The notes: generated from the sequence alone by a model not told the origin. Shown: positions 32,801 through 40,652, counted from the first letter of the stretch. The stretch is 64,000 nt of DNA from Streptomyces qaidamensis (GCF_001611795.1 NZ_CP015098.1:3720001-3784000), one strand, 5' to 3'. Made by a program: numbers and translations.

Positions 32801-32840
32801 ACTCTTCCGCGCGCTCCTGCGCCTGCGCGAAGGTCACCAT
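29835..32840 (-). CDS. Imm35-like / Pro-Gly linker / deaminase / SUKH-4 fusion protein
   Basis: 1001 residues. Residues 1-85 (FAQAQERAEEWINGDLPAYQ, FDLGFVVWAEDRAD) look like an Imm35/YrhB-type immunity domain. Residues 130-680 form a Pro/Gly/Ala linker with collagen-like GAPGAPG runs. Residues 683-778 carry a nucleic-acid deaminase-like motif: HTE (734-736) and Cys740/Cys747 in ELESCELPGAYC, similar to XOO_2897-type toxin deaminases. Residues 815-1001 match SUKH-4 immunity proteins (FRFEQAAVSRQGVPP, GLPMDMGPFFW, CLALLGRMWRLR). No secretion signal. The start at 32840 lies 8 bp after the WHH-SUKH stop with the ribosome site over that stop, so it is an operon. Activity is not proven. Confidence 0.85.
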   Translation of the reverse strand: MVTFAQAQERAEEWINGDLPAYQHREVRVREFDLGFVVWAEDRADGPRSDGGAQRLVIARDSGEATLWPGLPVGEVIRRYEEEYGRPDAAEEPAPAASAARVDLNQTSFLLTPPEWLQDAADKLGIPDRRGAGAGETGSAPAAPSVPASPAASAGVAGGPPSSGGPASGSGSTSGASAGGAATPAQGAPVAPGSGTAWPAAGGSDPEAGDGSAAGPGASAAPGVPEGATPWAGTDTNGDAGDDRSVSLPATVFAPPLSEADGATPPPATPPDAHTALMSGGSRLPPTAVTPAVDGPNAPGSGPAGGPGYGYPSGPATAPGVPGTPPGGVPQGGTPAPVPGGQPYGYPRGAGGGAAGPADPAGPGVPERPLAPNAGDIADAATSKAAPPPGRGRGTGPTTPPPPGAPGAPGARPGSTPPPSGPGAPGTPAGGYVPTQLVSALGPDGPGVPGASGAPGTPGGPGSEGPGVPGGPGGSAGAGSPQGPSAPLPPQQPTGAPHAPGAPQPPGPPGAPQPPGAPGGTPPGGVHHAATMFADPGRMGPGAPQPPQPPGPPGAPGAHHLPGAPQPPGAPGAPGVPGGPGPVHHAETMLATPPAGGPGVPPPPQAPGAPPAAPGALGAPGVPGGPGGPPPMPHGGVPGAVPPGMPPGAMPPGAMPPPGQPVPGQPPAYGYPQQPTGQPTVGPGYQAVLRYRAQDGSEQQLIRRSAPGTPHPEWQIFHELRAMNVPPDQVLELHTELESCELPGAYCARMIREQWPQARITSIAPYGTDHASRQQGMQQLLAHQGELHQVADGPARPAPVRAPLPPVQPVPPIPPEAIGQELGAAFGPGVFRFEQAAVSRQGVPPVVAHTLVAAGLPMDMGPFFWAQAQPGRPVPTLAELAAERGVQPASDAGSYLVMGSDFGKAICVQYGTANIVAVPVEAGPGGAPVPPQFVNTGLPEFARCLALLGRMWRLRFGLNQEQAGRWTVDFQAQLAALDPAALGSPESWWSVLLEQMWDGLL

Positions 32841-32848
32841 CGCCGACC

Positions 32849-33853
32849 TCACTCCCCCACGGCCGAGGACGACACCGCGCCCACCGGCACCACACGCGCG
32901 AACCCGCCGTCCACCATCAGGTTCGCCACCGTCTCCAACTCCGGCGGATTGCCCGCCAGCCGCGACAGGAAGACATCGAAGTCGTCCCCGCACGGCAGCA
33001 GCAGCCGCTCCACCCGCTCCGCAGGCGGCGTCGAGGGGTCCACGTCCCGCGCGTCGTCGTACGCGCAGAACCACACGGACCCGATGCGCTCGCCCTTCAC
33101 CTTCACGGCCAGCAGCCCGCCCTGGACGAAAGCGACCCCCAGGTAGTCCTTGGTCAGATGGTCACGCAGACACTTGTTGACGTACACCAGGTCATTGACC
33201 GCGGCCTCGTCACGCACCGTGAAGAACGGCTGGTCCACCAGCAGCCCCAGCTCCGCGTCCAGCGCGGCACTCACCGGCGCACAGCCACCCGCCGCCTTCA
33301 GGAACGACCGGTACGCACCCGGCAGCCGATAGCCCAGCTCCTCCTCGACGCCCTGCACCTGCGACTCCGTCACCGCCACACCCGACTTCGGCAGCCCGAA
33401 GTGCGCCGGACGCGTCTCCTGCAACGGCCGCGTCCCCCGCTTGGAGTGGTCGACACCCGACGTCGCCACACCCCCGTGATGCCGCAGCAGCGCCTTCACC
33501 TCGACCGGCACCAGCTCCAGCCGCCGCGACCCCACCACGTGATGCCACGTCCAGCCGTGCGGCGTCGCCACCGCCGGCACCGTGTCCCACAACTCGTGCC
33601 CGGACGCCGACAACGCCATGTTCGCCGACACGTAGTCCGTCAGCCGCAACTCGTCGACGCCGAAACCCTCCGGCGGCTCCGCGATCTCCGCGGCCGCACG
33701 CGCGTAAGCCGAGAAGTCGGGGTAACCATGCTCATCGACCCGTACCCCTCTCGGGTGACGCGCCGCCCGGACCGGATCCGGGAAATGCACGACCTGCCCG
33801 GCGTAGGCCGCGTTCGGCGGCGCGGCTTGCTGCCCGAGCCGACCTGTCGTCAT
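32849..33853 (-). CDS. WHH-type HNH nuclease fused to SUKH-1 (SMI1/KNR4) domain
   Basis: 334 residues. An N-terminal adaptor (FPDPVRAARHPRGVRVDEHG, YPDFSAYARAAAEI, LRLTDYVSANMAL) leads to GWTWHHVVGSRRLELVPVEV and LRHHGGVATSG (about 100-140), the WHH nuclease core of the HNH/Endo VII superfamily found in polymorphic toxins. In the usual LVPxxVH region Lys replaces one His, so activity may be altered. Residues about 165-330 are a SUKH-1 domain (TESQVQGVEEELGYRLPGAY, RSFLKAAGGC), the known immunity fold for such nucleases. First gene of a two-gene operon with the deaminase-SUKH-4 fusion. The ATG at 33853 is chosen with AGGGGG upstream. Confidence 0.85.
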   Translation of the reverse strand: MTTGRLGQQAAPPNAAYAGQVVHFPDPVRAARHPRGVRVDEHGYPDFSAYARAAAEIAEPPEGFGVDELRLTDYVSANMALSASGHELWDTVPAVATPHGWTWHHVVGSRRLELVPVEVKALLRHHGGVATSGVDHSKRGTRPLQETRPAHFGLPKSGVAVTESQVQGVEEELGYRLPGAYRSFLKAAGGCAPVSAALDAELGLLVDQPFFTVRDEAAVNDLVYVNKCLRDHLTKDYLGVAFVQGGLLAVKVKGERIGSVWFCAYDDARDVDPSTPPAERVERLLLPCGDDFDVFLSRLAGNPPELETVANLMVDGGFARVVPVGAVSSSAVGE

Positions 33854-34250
33854 GGCGGTTGCCCCCTGCGGCACTCTGTACGACCCGTATTGCCCACCCT
33901 CGGCACACTACGACCCGTATCGACTGTCACGTCTTGTTTCTCGACTCCACTGCACCTCGGCGCACGTCACCGCACCTCACTGCACGCCCCGACCCCGCGG
34001 ATCACCCTCCGGTTCACTGCATCGAACCCCGAACGGATCACCGCATCGCCCGCGGTGCCGACAGCCTATGCGGTACGACGACACCGGTCACCGGCGCCGG
34101 TCGGCACCCCCTCCGCTTCCGTGACCAGCCGTCACCCCACCGTGACGGCACCCCCCGCTCCGGGCGTGTCGCCGCGCCCCAGCTTCCGCACCAGCCACGG
34201 CATTTGGCAGTCTGTGACCCCCGGGGGGATGCACGGAGGGGAAGACGATC
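33854..34250. promoter_or_regulatory. Divergent control region of the toxin-immunity genes
   Basis: 397 bp between the divergently transcribed WHH-SUKH and YwqJ-deaminase genes. Two exact copies of TACGACCCGTAT (33879-33890 and 33909-33920), 30 bp apart, lie 26 and 56 bp before the WHH-SUKH start. From about 33948 to 33990 there is an 8- to 10-bp period of GCAC words (CTGCACCTCGGCGCACGTCA). No coding sequence was recognised. Confidence 0.6.
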
Positions 34251-34853
34251 ATGAACGCCACGCAGACGGGACCACACACCGGCCGGTCCGCCGACCCACG
34301 AAACGGCGACCCCAGAGGCGCAGCCCGCGACACCGGCCCCCTGGCCGGCGACCCACGAGCCACCGCCCCCCGCAGCGGTGACCCCCGCATCGGCTGGAGC
34401 ACCACCGAAGCGGCCCCCACCCCCGCCCTCCGGCACCGCCGCGACGGCATCCTCCCCACCGTCGCCGCCGCCCTCTCCGTCCGCGGCGCCACCCTCACCG
34501 GCACCGCCGCCCGCGGCGACACACCCCCCACCCTGCACCCCCTCGTCCAGGACTTCCTCGACACCCTCACCAGCGCCCAACGCGACCGCTTCACCGGCCG
34601 CTGCGCCGAAACCATCCTCATCTCCCGCCACATCGCCGCCGCCGACACCGCCCGCAGCAAACGCGCCGCACGCAAACCCATGACCAACGGCGAGGCACGC
34701 AAAGCCCTCAAGCAGGCCAAACTCACCGCCCGACGCATCCGCGAGGACGGCGACCCCCTCCACGGCAGCTTCGCCACCCCCTGCCGCGCCTGCACCGCGC
34801 TCAGCGCCCACTTCGGGGTCCGCATAGTCGACCCGGCGTCCCAGAACGGCTGA
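34251..34853 (+). CDS. YwqJ-type nucleic-acid deaminase domain protein
   Basis: 200 residues. The zinc-deaminase motif pair of the YwqJ family is visible: GRCAETILISRHIAA (Cys118-Ala-Glu120) and ATPCRACTALSAHFGVRI (PCxxC at 177-181). The first 60 residues are low-complexity with four GDPR repeats and hold no signal peptide. YwqJ-type domains occur as C-terminal toxins of polymorphic systems; here the domain is almost free-standing. GGAGGGGA precedes the ATG. The SUKH-3 gene follows 78 bp on, its probable immunity partner. Substrate (DNA, RNA or nucleotide) is unknown. Confidence 0.85.
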   Translation: MNATQTGPHTGRSADPRNGDPRGAARDTGPLAGDPRATAPRSGDPRIGWSTTEAAPTPALRHRRDGILPTVAAALSVRGATLTGTAARGDTPPTLHPLVQDFLDTLTSAQRDRFTGRCAETILISRHIAAADTARSKRAARKPMTNGEARKALKQAKLTARRIREDGDPLHGSFATPCRACTALSAHFGVRIVDPASQNG

Positions 34854-34931
34854 CGCCCACCCCCCCCCCCAGCACCACGGCAGCACGGCGCACCCTCACG
34901 CGCGCCATGACCTCGACGAGACGAAGGGCAG

Positions 34932-35426
34932 ATGCACACCGACCGCACCTCCACCACCCGCTTCGCCGTACCCGTCGACGCCGCCCTGCGCGCCGCCGGC
35001 TGGCAACCCGGACGCTGGGACATCAAGCAAGCCGAAATCTGGGCCGACACACTGCGCGACCACGCCTCACCCGCAGGCCACCGCCACACCGTCTTCCCCG
35101 CCGCCGTCGAAGCCTGGGCAGAATTCGGCGGACTCCACATCACCCCCACCGGCCCCGGCCGCCAAGTCGCCCCCGCCAACCTCCACCTCGACCCGCTGCA
35201 CGGCCTCCACATGGCCCGCACCCTCGCCGACCTCGGCCGCGCCCTCGGCACCGACGTCTGCCCCCTCGGCGCCGAAACCGACAGCCAGGCCCTCCTCGCC
35301 ATCGACACCGACGGCCGCGCCTACACCCTCGACCACACCGGCGACTGGTACCTCGGCCCCGACATCGACCACGCCCTGGCCACCCTCATCACCGGCACCG
35401 AACCCGCACGCCTCACCACAGACTGA
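34932..35426 (+). CDS. SUKH-3 domain immunity protein
   Basis: 164 residues. The SUKH-3 opening RAAGWQPGRWDIKQAEIWAD (Gly-Trp 23-24, Pro-Gly-Arg 26-28) and the later AWAEFGGLHITPTGPGRQV plus LHLDPLHGL fit this immunity family of the SUKH superfamily, which neutralises nuclease and deaminase toxins. It follows the YwqJ-type deaminase gene by 78 bp, with an 11-base C run in the gap. It probably protects against that domain, by analogy. GAAGGG lies just before the ATG. Confidence 0.87.
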   Translation: MHTDRTSTTRFAVPVDAALRAAGWQPGRWDIKQAEIWADTLRDHASPAGHRHTVFPAAVEAWAEFGGLHITPTGPGRQVAPANLHLDPLHGLHMARTLADLGRALGTDVCPLGAETDSQALLAIDTDGRAYTLDHTGDWYLGPDIDHALATLITGTEPARLTTD

Positions 35427-35451
35427 CCCAGGGCCCCCACCCGCAACGGGG

Positions 35452-36750
35452 CTACGACGCCGGAATCACCGCCGACACCCGGAAACCCCCCGCATCCGTC
35501 GGCCCCGACACGAACACCCCGCCCAACGCCGACACCCGCTCCTTCATCCCCACCAGCCCGTTCCCCCCGGACGGCAACCGCGCCGAGGACCCCGCCTCCT
35601 CCGGCGGCTCGTTCTCCACCTGCATCGCGATCTCCGACACCCGATGCGCCAACCGCACATACGTCTTCGCCCCGGCCGCGTGCTTGTGGACGTTCGTCAA
35701 CGCCTCCTGCACCACCCGATACGCCGTCTGCTCCACCAAAGGCGCATACGACCGGACATCCCCCTCCACCGACAACGCCACCACCATCCCCGCGGCAGCC
35801 GACTGCCCCACCAGCTCCTCGATCTCCGCCAGACACGGCCCCTCGTCATCCGCCGCCCGCGAAGCCGCCGCCGCAGCAGCCACCCCCACCGCCACCAACG
35901 GCACCGACGCGGCACGCTCCCGCCGCCCCTCCCCACCGCTGCGCAGCACCCCGAGCATCTCCCGCAGCTCCGTCAGCGCCTGCCGCCCCATGTCCCCCAC
36001 CAGCGCGGCATTCTTCACCGCCTTCTCCGGATCCTTCCGGGCCACCGCCTGCAGCGCCGCCGCATGCACCACCATCAGACTCACCCGATGCGCGACCACG
36101 TCGTGCATCTCCCGCGCGATCCGCGTCCGCTCCTCGTTCCGGGCCCACTCGGCCCGCTCCTCCGCCCGCTCCGCGAGCAACTGAAGCTCCCGCTCCAGAC
36201 TGTCCGCCCGCTCCCGCAAACTCTCCATCAACCGCCGCCGCGCCCCCACATACAGCCCGAGCAGCACCGGAGGCGCCGTGAAGCCCAGCGACATCGTGAT
36301 CGCTGCGAAGGGCACGAACCAGTCCCCTATGTCCAGGTCCCCCCGCGACATGTCCTGCCGCGTCTTCACGAACGTCACGATCAGCGTCCCCACCAGCGAC
36401 ATCCCCGCCAGCGACGCGATGATCCGCCGGGGCAGCTCGGCCGCGGCCAGCGTGTACAGACCGACGACGCCCATCAGGAAGCCCATCTCGGCGGGCGTGA
36501 TGGCGATCGACACCAGCACGACCGCGATCGGCCACCGCCGCCGCACCACCAGCACGGAACCGGCCAGCAACCCGAACACGACCCCCGCCGCCACCGGGAT
36601 CCCCGCCTCCCGGGCGAACGGGATCCCCTCCAGCGCGCACTCCACCGCGGACACCACGGCCAGGCTCACATCGAACACGGCACTACGCCGCCTGGCCCAC
36701 CACCAAGGCCCTCCCCGGGCCGTCACATGCTCTTCCCCCGTCGCGGTCAT
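35452..36750 (-). CDS. Orphan NarL-partner type sensor histidine kinase
   Basis: 432 residues. Five to six membrane segments (about 22-45, 53-70, 75-130, 145-168) precede the HisKA_3 box RNEERTRIAREMHDVVAHRV with His216, and an HATPase_c domain (YRVVQEALTNVHKHA, NGLVGMKERV). This is the class that normally phosphorylates NarL-type regulators, but none is next to it. The ATG at 36750 is the longest start; a GTG at 36726 has better ribosome-site spacing (GGGGAAG) and may be the true one. It converges on the SUKH-3 gene with 25 bp between stops. Confidence 0.88.
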   Translation of the reverse strand: MTATGEEHVTARGGPWWWARRRSAVFDVSLAVVSAVECALEGIPFAREAGIPVAAGVVFGLLAGSVLVVRRRWPIAVVLVSIAITPAEMGFLMGVVGLYTLAAAELPRRIIASLAGMSLVGTLIVTFVKTRQDMSRGDLDIGDWFVPFAAITMSLGFTAPPVLLGLYVGARRRLMESLRERADSLERELQLLAERAEERAEWARNEERTRIAREMHDVVAHRVSLMVVHAAALQAVARKDPEKAVKNAALVGDMGRQALTELREMLGVLRSGGEGRRERAASVPLVAVGVAAAAAASRAADDEGPCLAEIEELVGQSAAAGMVVALSVEGDVRSYAPLVEQTAYRVVQEALTNVHKHAAGAKTYVRLAHRVSEIAMQVENEPPEEAGSSARLPSGGNGLVGMKERVSALGGVFVSGPTDAGGFRVSAVIPAS

Positions 36751-36912
36751 GCCTCCCAGCCTAAAGGCGCCCCCCGCGGGTTTTCCGGCGCATTTCCCGG
36801 ACTGACCTACACCACACAGGGTGACCGTTCGGCTGCGAAACCACCCGATATCCCTCGAACTGCTGAATCGCTCACCGTTCGACCCTGGAACCCGTCATTC
36901 CGCCCGGACGGT

Positions 36913-37779
36913 ATGCGTATGACACATGCACCCGGCAAGTACGCGGACTTCGAGCGACTACGGGAGAGGGCGGTGGCGCTACGCCGGCAGGGCCTCAGCC
37001 TCCGCCAGATCCGCGACGAGCTGAAGATCTTCAACAACGACATCCTCAACCAACTGGTCAAGGGCGAACCGCCCCCGGCCTGGACGAAGCGCCCCCGGGC
37101 GAAGGACGACCTCAGGGAGAGGGCGAGGGAGCTTCGTCTCCAGGGCTGGACGTACGACCAGATCCAGGTGGAGCTGGGGTGCTCCAAGAGTTCGATCTCG
37201 TTGTGGGTGCGGGATCTGCCGAAGCCGGAGCGTCGCGACCCGACGGAGCAAGCGAAGCTGGCCGCACGAAAGCGATGGGAGCACGAACTAGCGGTACGGG
37301 AGGACGCGCGACAGCGGACCAAGCGAAGGGCCGCTGAAGAGGTCGGCCAACTGTCGGAGCGTGAACTCTTCCTGCTGGGGGTCGGCCTGTACTGGGCCGA
37401 GGGGACCAAGGACAAACCCCATGCGCGGCGCGAGCGAGTCACGTTCGTCAACAGCGACCCGAACATGATTCGCGTGTTCCTCGCCTGGCTCGACCTGCTC
37501 GAAGTCGATCGCTCCCACATCACTTACCGAGTGATGATCCACGAGTCGGCTGACATCGAGGCGGCCGAGACGTATTGGGCAGAGATCACAGAGGCGCACC
37601 GTGACTCCTTCGGCAAGACGACAGTGAAGCGGCACAACCCGAAGACGGTGCGCAAGAACACCGGTGATGAGTACCGGGGATGCCTAGTACTCACGGTGCA
37701 ACGTAGCGCGGAGCTGTATCGGCGCATCGAGGGCTGGTGGAGCGGCATCGTGGCCCATGCCGAAGCACGTCTCCGGTAA
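36913..37779 (+). CDS. Two-HTH protein with LAGLIDADG-like C-terminal domain
   Basis: 288 residues. Two resolvase-like helix-turn-helix stretches lie near 16-45 (ERAVALRRQGLSLRQIRDEL) and 70-98 (ARELRLQGWTYDQIQVELGC). The C-terminal part (about 150-280: ELFLLGVGLYWAEGTK, FVNSDPNMIRVFLAWL) resembles LAGLIDADG homing-endonuclease folds, with acidic Glu163 where a catalytic acid would sit. Function is unknown; a DNA-binding regulator derived from an endonuclease is possible. Codon third positions are less GC-rich than in neighbours, and it ends 14 bp before tRNA-Gln, so transfer into a tRNA site is plausible. No clear ribosome site precedes ATG 36913 (ATG 36919 is an alternative). Confidence 0.75.
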   Translation: MRMTHAPGKYADFERLRERAVALRRQGLSLRQIRDELKIFNNDILNQLVKGEPPPAWTKRPRAKDDLRERARELRLQGWTYDQIQVELGCSKSSISLWVRDLPKPERRDPTEQAKLAARKRWEHELAVREDARQRTKRRAAEEVGQLSERELFLLGVGLYWAEGTKDKPHARRERVTFVNSDPNMIRVFLAWLDLLEVDRSHITYRVMIHESADIEAAETYWAEITEAHRDSFGKTTVKRHNPKTVRKNTGDEYRGCLVLTVQRSAELYRRIEGWWSGIVAHAEARLR

Positions 37780-37793
37780 GGTCTGAGGCGCTG

Positions 37794-37866
37794 TCCCCCG
37801 TGGTGTAACTGGCAGCACACTAGATTTTGGATCTAGCAGGACAAGGTTCGAATCCTTGCGGGGGAG
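37794..37866 (+). tRNA. tRNA-Gln (UUG)
   Basis: 73 nt without CCA. Acceptor TCCCCCG (37794-37800) pairs with CGGGGGA (37859-37865). The anticodon stem CTAGA/TCTAG encloses the loop with TTG, giving Gln. The T arm reads CAAGG-TTCGAAT-CCTTG. Discriminator base G. Confidence 0.97.
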
Positions 37867-37890
37867 CCCATAGAACCGTTCACCTCAGTT

Positions 37891-37925
37891 CGGGTCCTGA
37901 CCCACAACCCATCGGTCAGGACCCG
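37891..37925 (+). terminator. Terminator after tRNA-Gln
   Basis: Perfect 12-bp stem CGGGTCCTGACC (37891-37902) with 37914-37925, loop of 11 nt, 24 bp after the tRNA. It separates the tRNA from glmU, which starts at 38001. Confidence 0.75.
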
Positions 37926-38000
37926 CACCCATGCCCCCCACAAAACCCCCCGGTATCCTGCGGATGTCACCCCACCCCATCCACAGCCGAAGGGCATCCC

Positions 38001-39449
38001 GTGAGCGCCAACCGCCCGGCAGCCGTCGTCGTTCTCGCAGCGGGTGAGGGCACCCGTATGAAGTCGGCCACACCCAAGGTCCTGCACGAGCTCTGCGGCC
38101 GCAGTCTCGTGGGGCATGTGCTCGCCGCCGCCGGCGAGCTGAACCCCGAGCACCTGGTCGTCGTGGTCGGCCACGCCCGTGAGAAGGTCACCGCGCATCT
38201 CGGTGAGATCGCGCCCGACGTCCGTACCGCCGTGCAGGCGGAGCAGAACGGTACGGGGCACGCCGTGCGGATGGGCCTGGAGGAGCTGGGCGGGGCCGTC
38301 GACGGGACCGTCGTGGTCGTGTGCGGGGACACTCCCCTGCTCACCGGCGCCACCTTGCGGGCCCTCGCCGAAACGCACTCCGCGGACGGCAACGCGGTCA
38401 CCGTGCTGACCGCCGAGATGCCGGACGCGACGGGGTACGGGCGGATCGTGCGGGACGACGCCACGGGTGCCGTCACCGCCATCGTGGAGCACAAGGACGC
38501 CACCGACGCGCAGCGGTCGATCCGTGAGATCAACTCGGGTGTGTTCGCGTTCGACGGGCAGCTGCTGTCGGACGCGCTGAAGAAGGTGCGGACGGACAAC
38601 AGCCAGGGCGAGGAGTACCTGACCGACGTGCTCGGCATCCTGCGCGAGGCCGGGCACCGGGTCGGGGCGTCCGGGGCCGGCGACCACCGTGAGATCGCCG
38701 GGATCAACAATCGTGTACAGCTCTCCGAGGCCCGCCGGATCCTGAACGACCGGTTGCTGACGGAGGCGATGCTCGCGGGTGTGACCGTCATCGATCCCGC
38801 GACGACCTTCGTCGACGTCACGGTCACGTTCGAGCAGGACGCCGTCGTTCACCCGGGCACCCAGCTGCTCGGGGTGACGCATCTGGCGGCGGGTGCGGAG
38901 GTCGGGCCCAACTGCCGGCTGACCGACACGCGTGTGGGTGCGGGTGCGCGGGTGGACAACACCGTGGCCGTCGGCGCGGAGGTCGGTCCGGAGGCGACCG
39001 TGGGGCCGTACGCGTATCTGCGTCCGGGGACGCGGCTCGGTGCGAAGGGCAAGATCGGTACGTACGTGGAGACGAAGAACGCGTCGATCGGGGACGGGAC
39101 GAAGGTGCCGCACCTGTCGTACGTGGGTGACGCGACGATCGGTGAGCAGACCAACATCGGTGCGGCGAGCGTGTTCGTGAACTACGACGGGCAGGACAAG
39201 CACCACACGACGATCGGTTCGCACTGCCGGACGGGCTCGGACAACATGTTTGTGGCGCCTGTCACGGTGGGGGACGGTGCGTATACCGCTGCGGGGTCTG
39301 TGATCACGAAGGATGTGCCGCCCGGTTCGCTGGCCGTGGCCCGTGGTCAGCAGCGGAATATCGAGGGTTGGGTGGCTCGTAAGCGTCCGGGGAGTGCGGC
39401 CGCGAAGGCGGCGGAGGCGGCTTCCCGGGAGTCGGCCGGCGAGGGCTGA
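38001..39449 (+). CDS. glmU: Bifunctional UDP-GlcNAc pyrophosphorylase/GlcN-1-P acetyltransferase
   Basis: 482 residues that make UDP-GlcNAc for peptidoglycan: acetyl-CoA-dependent acetylation of GlcN-1-P, then uridylylation. The N-terminal nucleotidyltransferase shows [20 protein letters not shown] and GDTPLL; the C-terminal left-handed beta-helix has hexapeptide repeats from about 270 to 440 with [13 protein letters not shown] and YDGQDKHHT. The GTG at 38001 follows GAAGGG by six bases. It begins a plus-strand run glmU-prs-rplY-pth of basic metabolism. Confidence 0.97.
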   Translation: MSANRPAAVVVLAAGEGTRMKSATPKVLHELCGRSLVGHVLAAAGELNPEHLVVVVGHAREKVTAHLGEIAPDVRTAVQAEQNGTGHAVRMGLEELGGAVDGTVVVVCGDTPLLTGATLRALAETHSADGNAVTVLTAEMPDATGYGRIVRDDATGAVTAIVEHKDATDAQRSIREINSGVFAFDGQLLSDALKKVRTDNSQGEEYLTDVLGILREAGHRVGASGAGDHREIAGINNRVQLSEARRILNDRLLTEAMLAGVTVIDPATTFVDVTVTFEQDAVVHPGTQLLGVTHLAAGAEVGPNCRLTDTRVGAGARVDNTVAVGAEVGPEATVGPYAYLRPGTRLGAKGKIGTYVETKNASIGDGTKVPHLSYVGDATIGEQTNIGAASVFVNYDGQDKHHTTIGSHCRTGSDNMFVAPVTVGDGAYTAAGSVITKDVPPGSLAVARGQQRNIEGWVARKRPGSAAAKAAEAASRESAGEG

Positions 39450-39584
39450 CCGGAAACCGATGCCTCAAACACGGCGTACGGTGATAAGTGCACACCCGCA
39501 CCCCCACCAGCTGAGACGGCCTCCGGCAAGCCGGCTGCGAGGTCTCTCGCCACCCAGCTGCGACACCTCTGAGGAGACAGTGCT

Positions 39585-40565
39585 GTGACCGGGATCAAGA
39601 CGACCGGCGAGAAGAAGTTGATGTTCTTCTCCGGCCGCGCCCACCCCGAGCTTGCGGAGGAGGTCGCCCAGCAGTTGGGTGTCGGGGTTGTCCCGACGAA
39701 GGCCTTCGACTTCGCCAACGGTGAGATCTATGTGCGTTATCAGGAGTCGGCGCGTGGCGCGGACTGCTTCTTGATCCAGAGCCACACGGCTCCGATCAAC
39801 AAGTGGATCATGGAGCAGTTGATCATGATCGACGCGCTGAAGCGTGCGTCGGCCCGCTCCATCACGGTCATCGTGCCGTTCTACGGTTACGCGCGGCAGG
39901 ACAAGAAGCACCGTGGGCGTGAACCGATTTCGGCGCGTCTGATCGCGGACATGATGAAGACCGCGGGTGCGGACCGGATCCTGACCGTGGATCTGCACAC
40001 GGACCAGATCCAGGGTTTCTTCGACGGTCCGGTGGATCACCTGTTCGCACTGCCGCTGCTGGCGGACTACGTGGGCCGGAAGGTGAGCCGGGAGAAGCTG
40101 ACGGTCGTGTCGCCGGACGCGGGCCGGGTGCGGGTGGCGGACCGCTGGTGCGACCGGCTGGGTGCGCCGCTGGCGATCGTGCACAAGCGGCGTGACAAGG
40201 ATGTGGCGAACCAGGTCACCGTCCACGAGGTCGTGGGTGAGGTGAAGGGGCGCGTGTGTGTCCTGGTGGACGACATGATCGACACGGGTGGGACGATCTG
40301 TGCCGCGGCGGACGCGCTGTTCGCGCACGGTGCGGAGGACGTGATCGTGACGGCGACGCACGGTGTGCTGTCGGGCCCCGCGAGCGATCGCCTGAAGAAC
40401 TCGCGGGTGAGTGAGTTCGTGTTCACGAACACGCTGCCGACGCCGGGTGAGCTGAGCGCGGACCTGGACAAGATCTCGGTGCTGTCGATCGCGCCGACGA
40501 TCGCGAATGCGGTGCGTGAGGTGTTCGAGGACGGTTCGGTGACGAGCCTGTTCGACGACCAGTAA
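39585..40565 (+). CDS. prs: Ribose-phosphate pyrophosphokinase
   Basis: 326 residues that make PRPP from ribose-5-phosphate and ATP, for nucleotides, His and Trp. Visible are FFSGRAHPELAEEVAQQLGV at the start, the regulatory/catalytic loop FYGYARQDKKHRGREPISARL and the PRPP-binding loop VLVDDMIDTGGTI. The GTG at 39585 follows GAGGAG. It lies 135 bp downstream of glmU. Confidence 0.97.
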   Translation: MTGIKTTGEKKLMFFSGRAHPELAEEVAQQLGVGVVPTKAFDFANGEIYVRYQESARGADCFLIQSHTAPINKWIMEQLIMIDALKRASARSITVIVPFYGYARQDKKHRGREPISARLIADMMKTAGADRILTVDLHTDQIQGFFDGPVDHLFALPLLADYVGRKVSREKLTVVSPDAGRVRVADRWCDRLGAPLAIVHKRRDKDVANQVTVHEVVGEVKGRVCVLVDDMIDTGGTICAAADALFAHGAEDVIVTATHGVLSGPASDRLKNSRVSEFVFTNTLPTPGELSADLDKISVLSIAPTIANAVREVFEDGSVTSLFDDQ

Positions 40566-40595
40566 GAACCCCTGGTCGGGCTTGTGTAGATCGTT

Positions 40596-40625
40596 TTGGG
40601 TGCGGCCTCCCTTTCCGAGTAGACT
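40596..40625 (+). promoter_or_regulatory. Candidate promoter upstream of rplY
   Basis: TTGGGT (40596-40601), 18-bp spacer, TAGACT (40620-40625), predicted start near 40632. It overlaps the left half of the hairpin at 40603-40652, so a transcript from here would lack that stem. Pattern match only. Confidence 0.35.
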
Positions 40626-40652
40626 GCTGAAGTTGCTCGGCGAGGGAGGCCG
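40603..40652 (+). terminator. Terminator or attenuator between prs and rplY
   Basis: CGGCCTCCCT (40603-40612) pairs with AGGGAGGCCG (40643-40652); an inner CCGAG/CTCGG stem extends it, and TTTCCGTTT follows. It fits a rho-independent end of the prs transcript or a leader attenuator for rplY, which starts 100 bp later. Confidence 0.65.

Noticed and set aside
29811..33146. A 1111-codon open frame on the plus strand antisense to the large fusion gene
   Set aside because: It is a by-product of GC-rich codon structure and Pro-Gly repeats on the minus strand; the fusion gene has domain matches, a ribosome site and a terminator.
37794..38001. Integrated element in tRNA-Gln
   Set aside because: The tRNA is intact, and no integrase, excisionase or duplicated tRNA end was seen.
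40603..40652. Known ribosomal-protein leader motif for L25
   Set aside because: A hairpin exists but I cannot match it to a known L25 leader, so it is only listed as terminator or attenuator.
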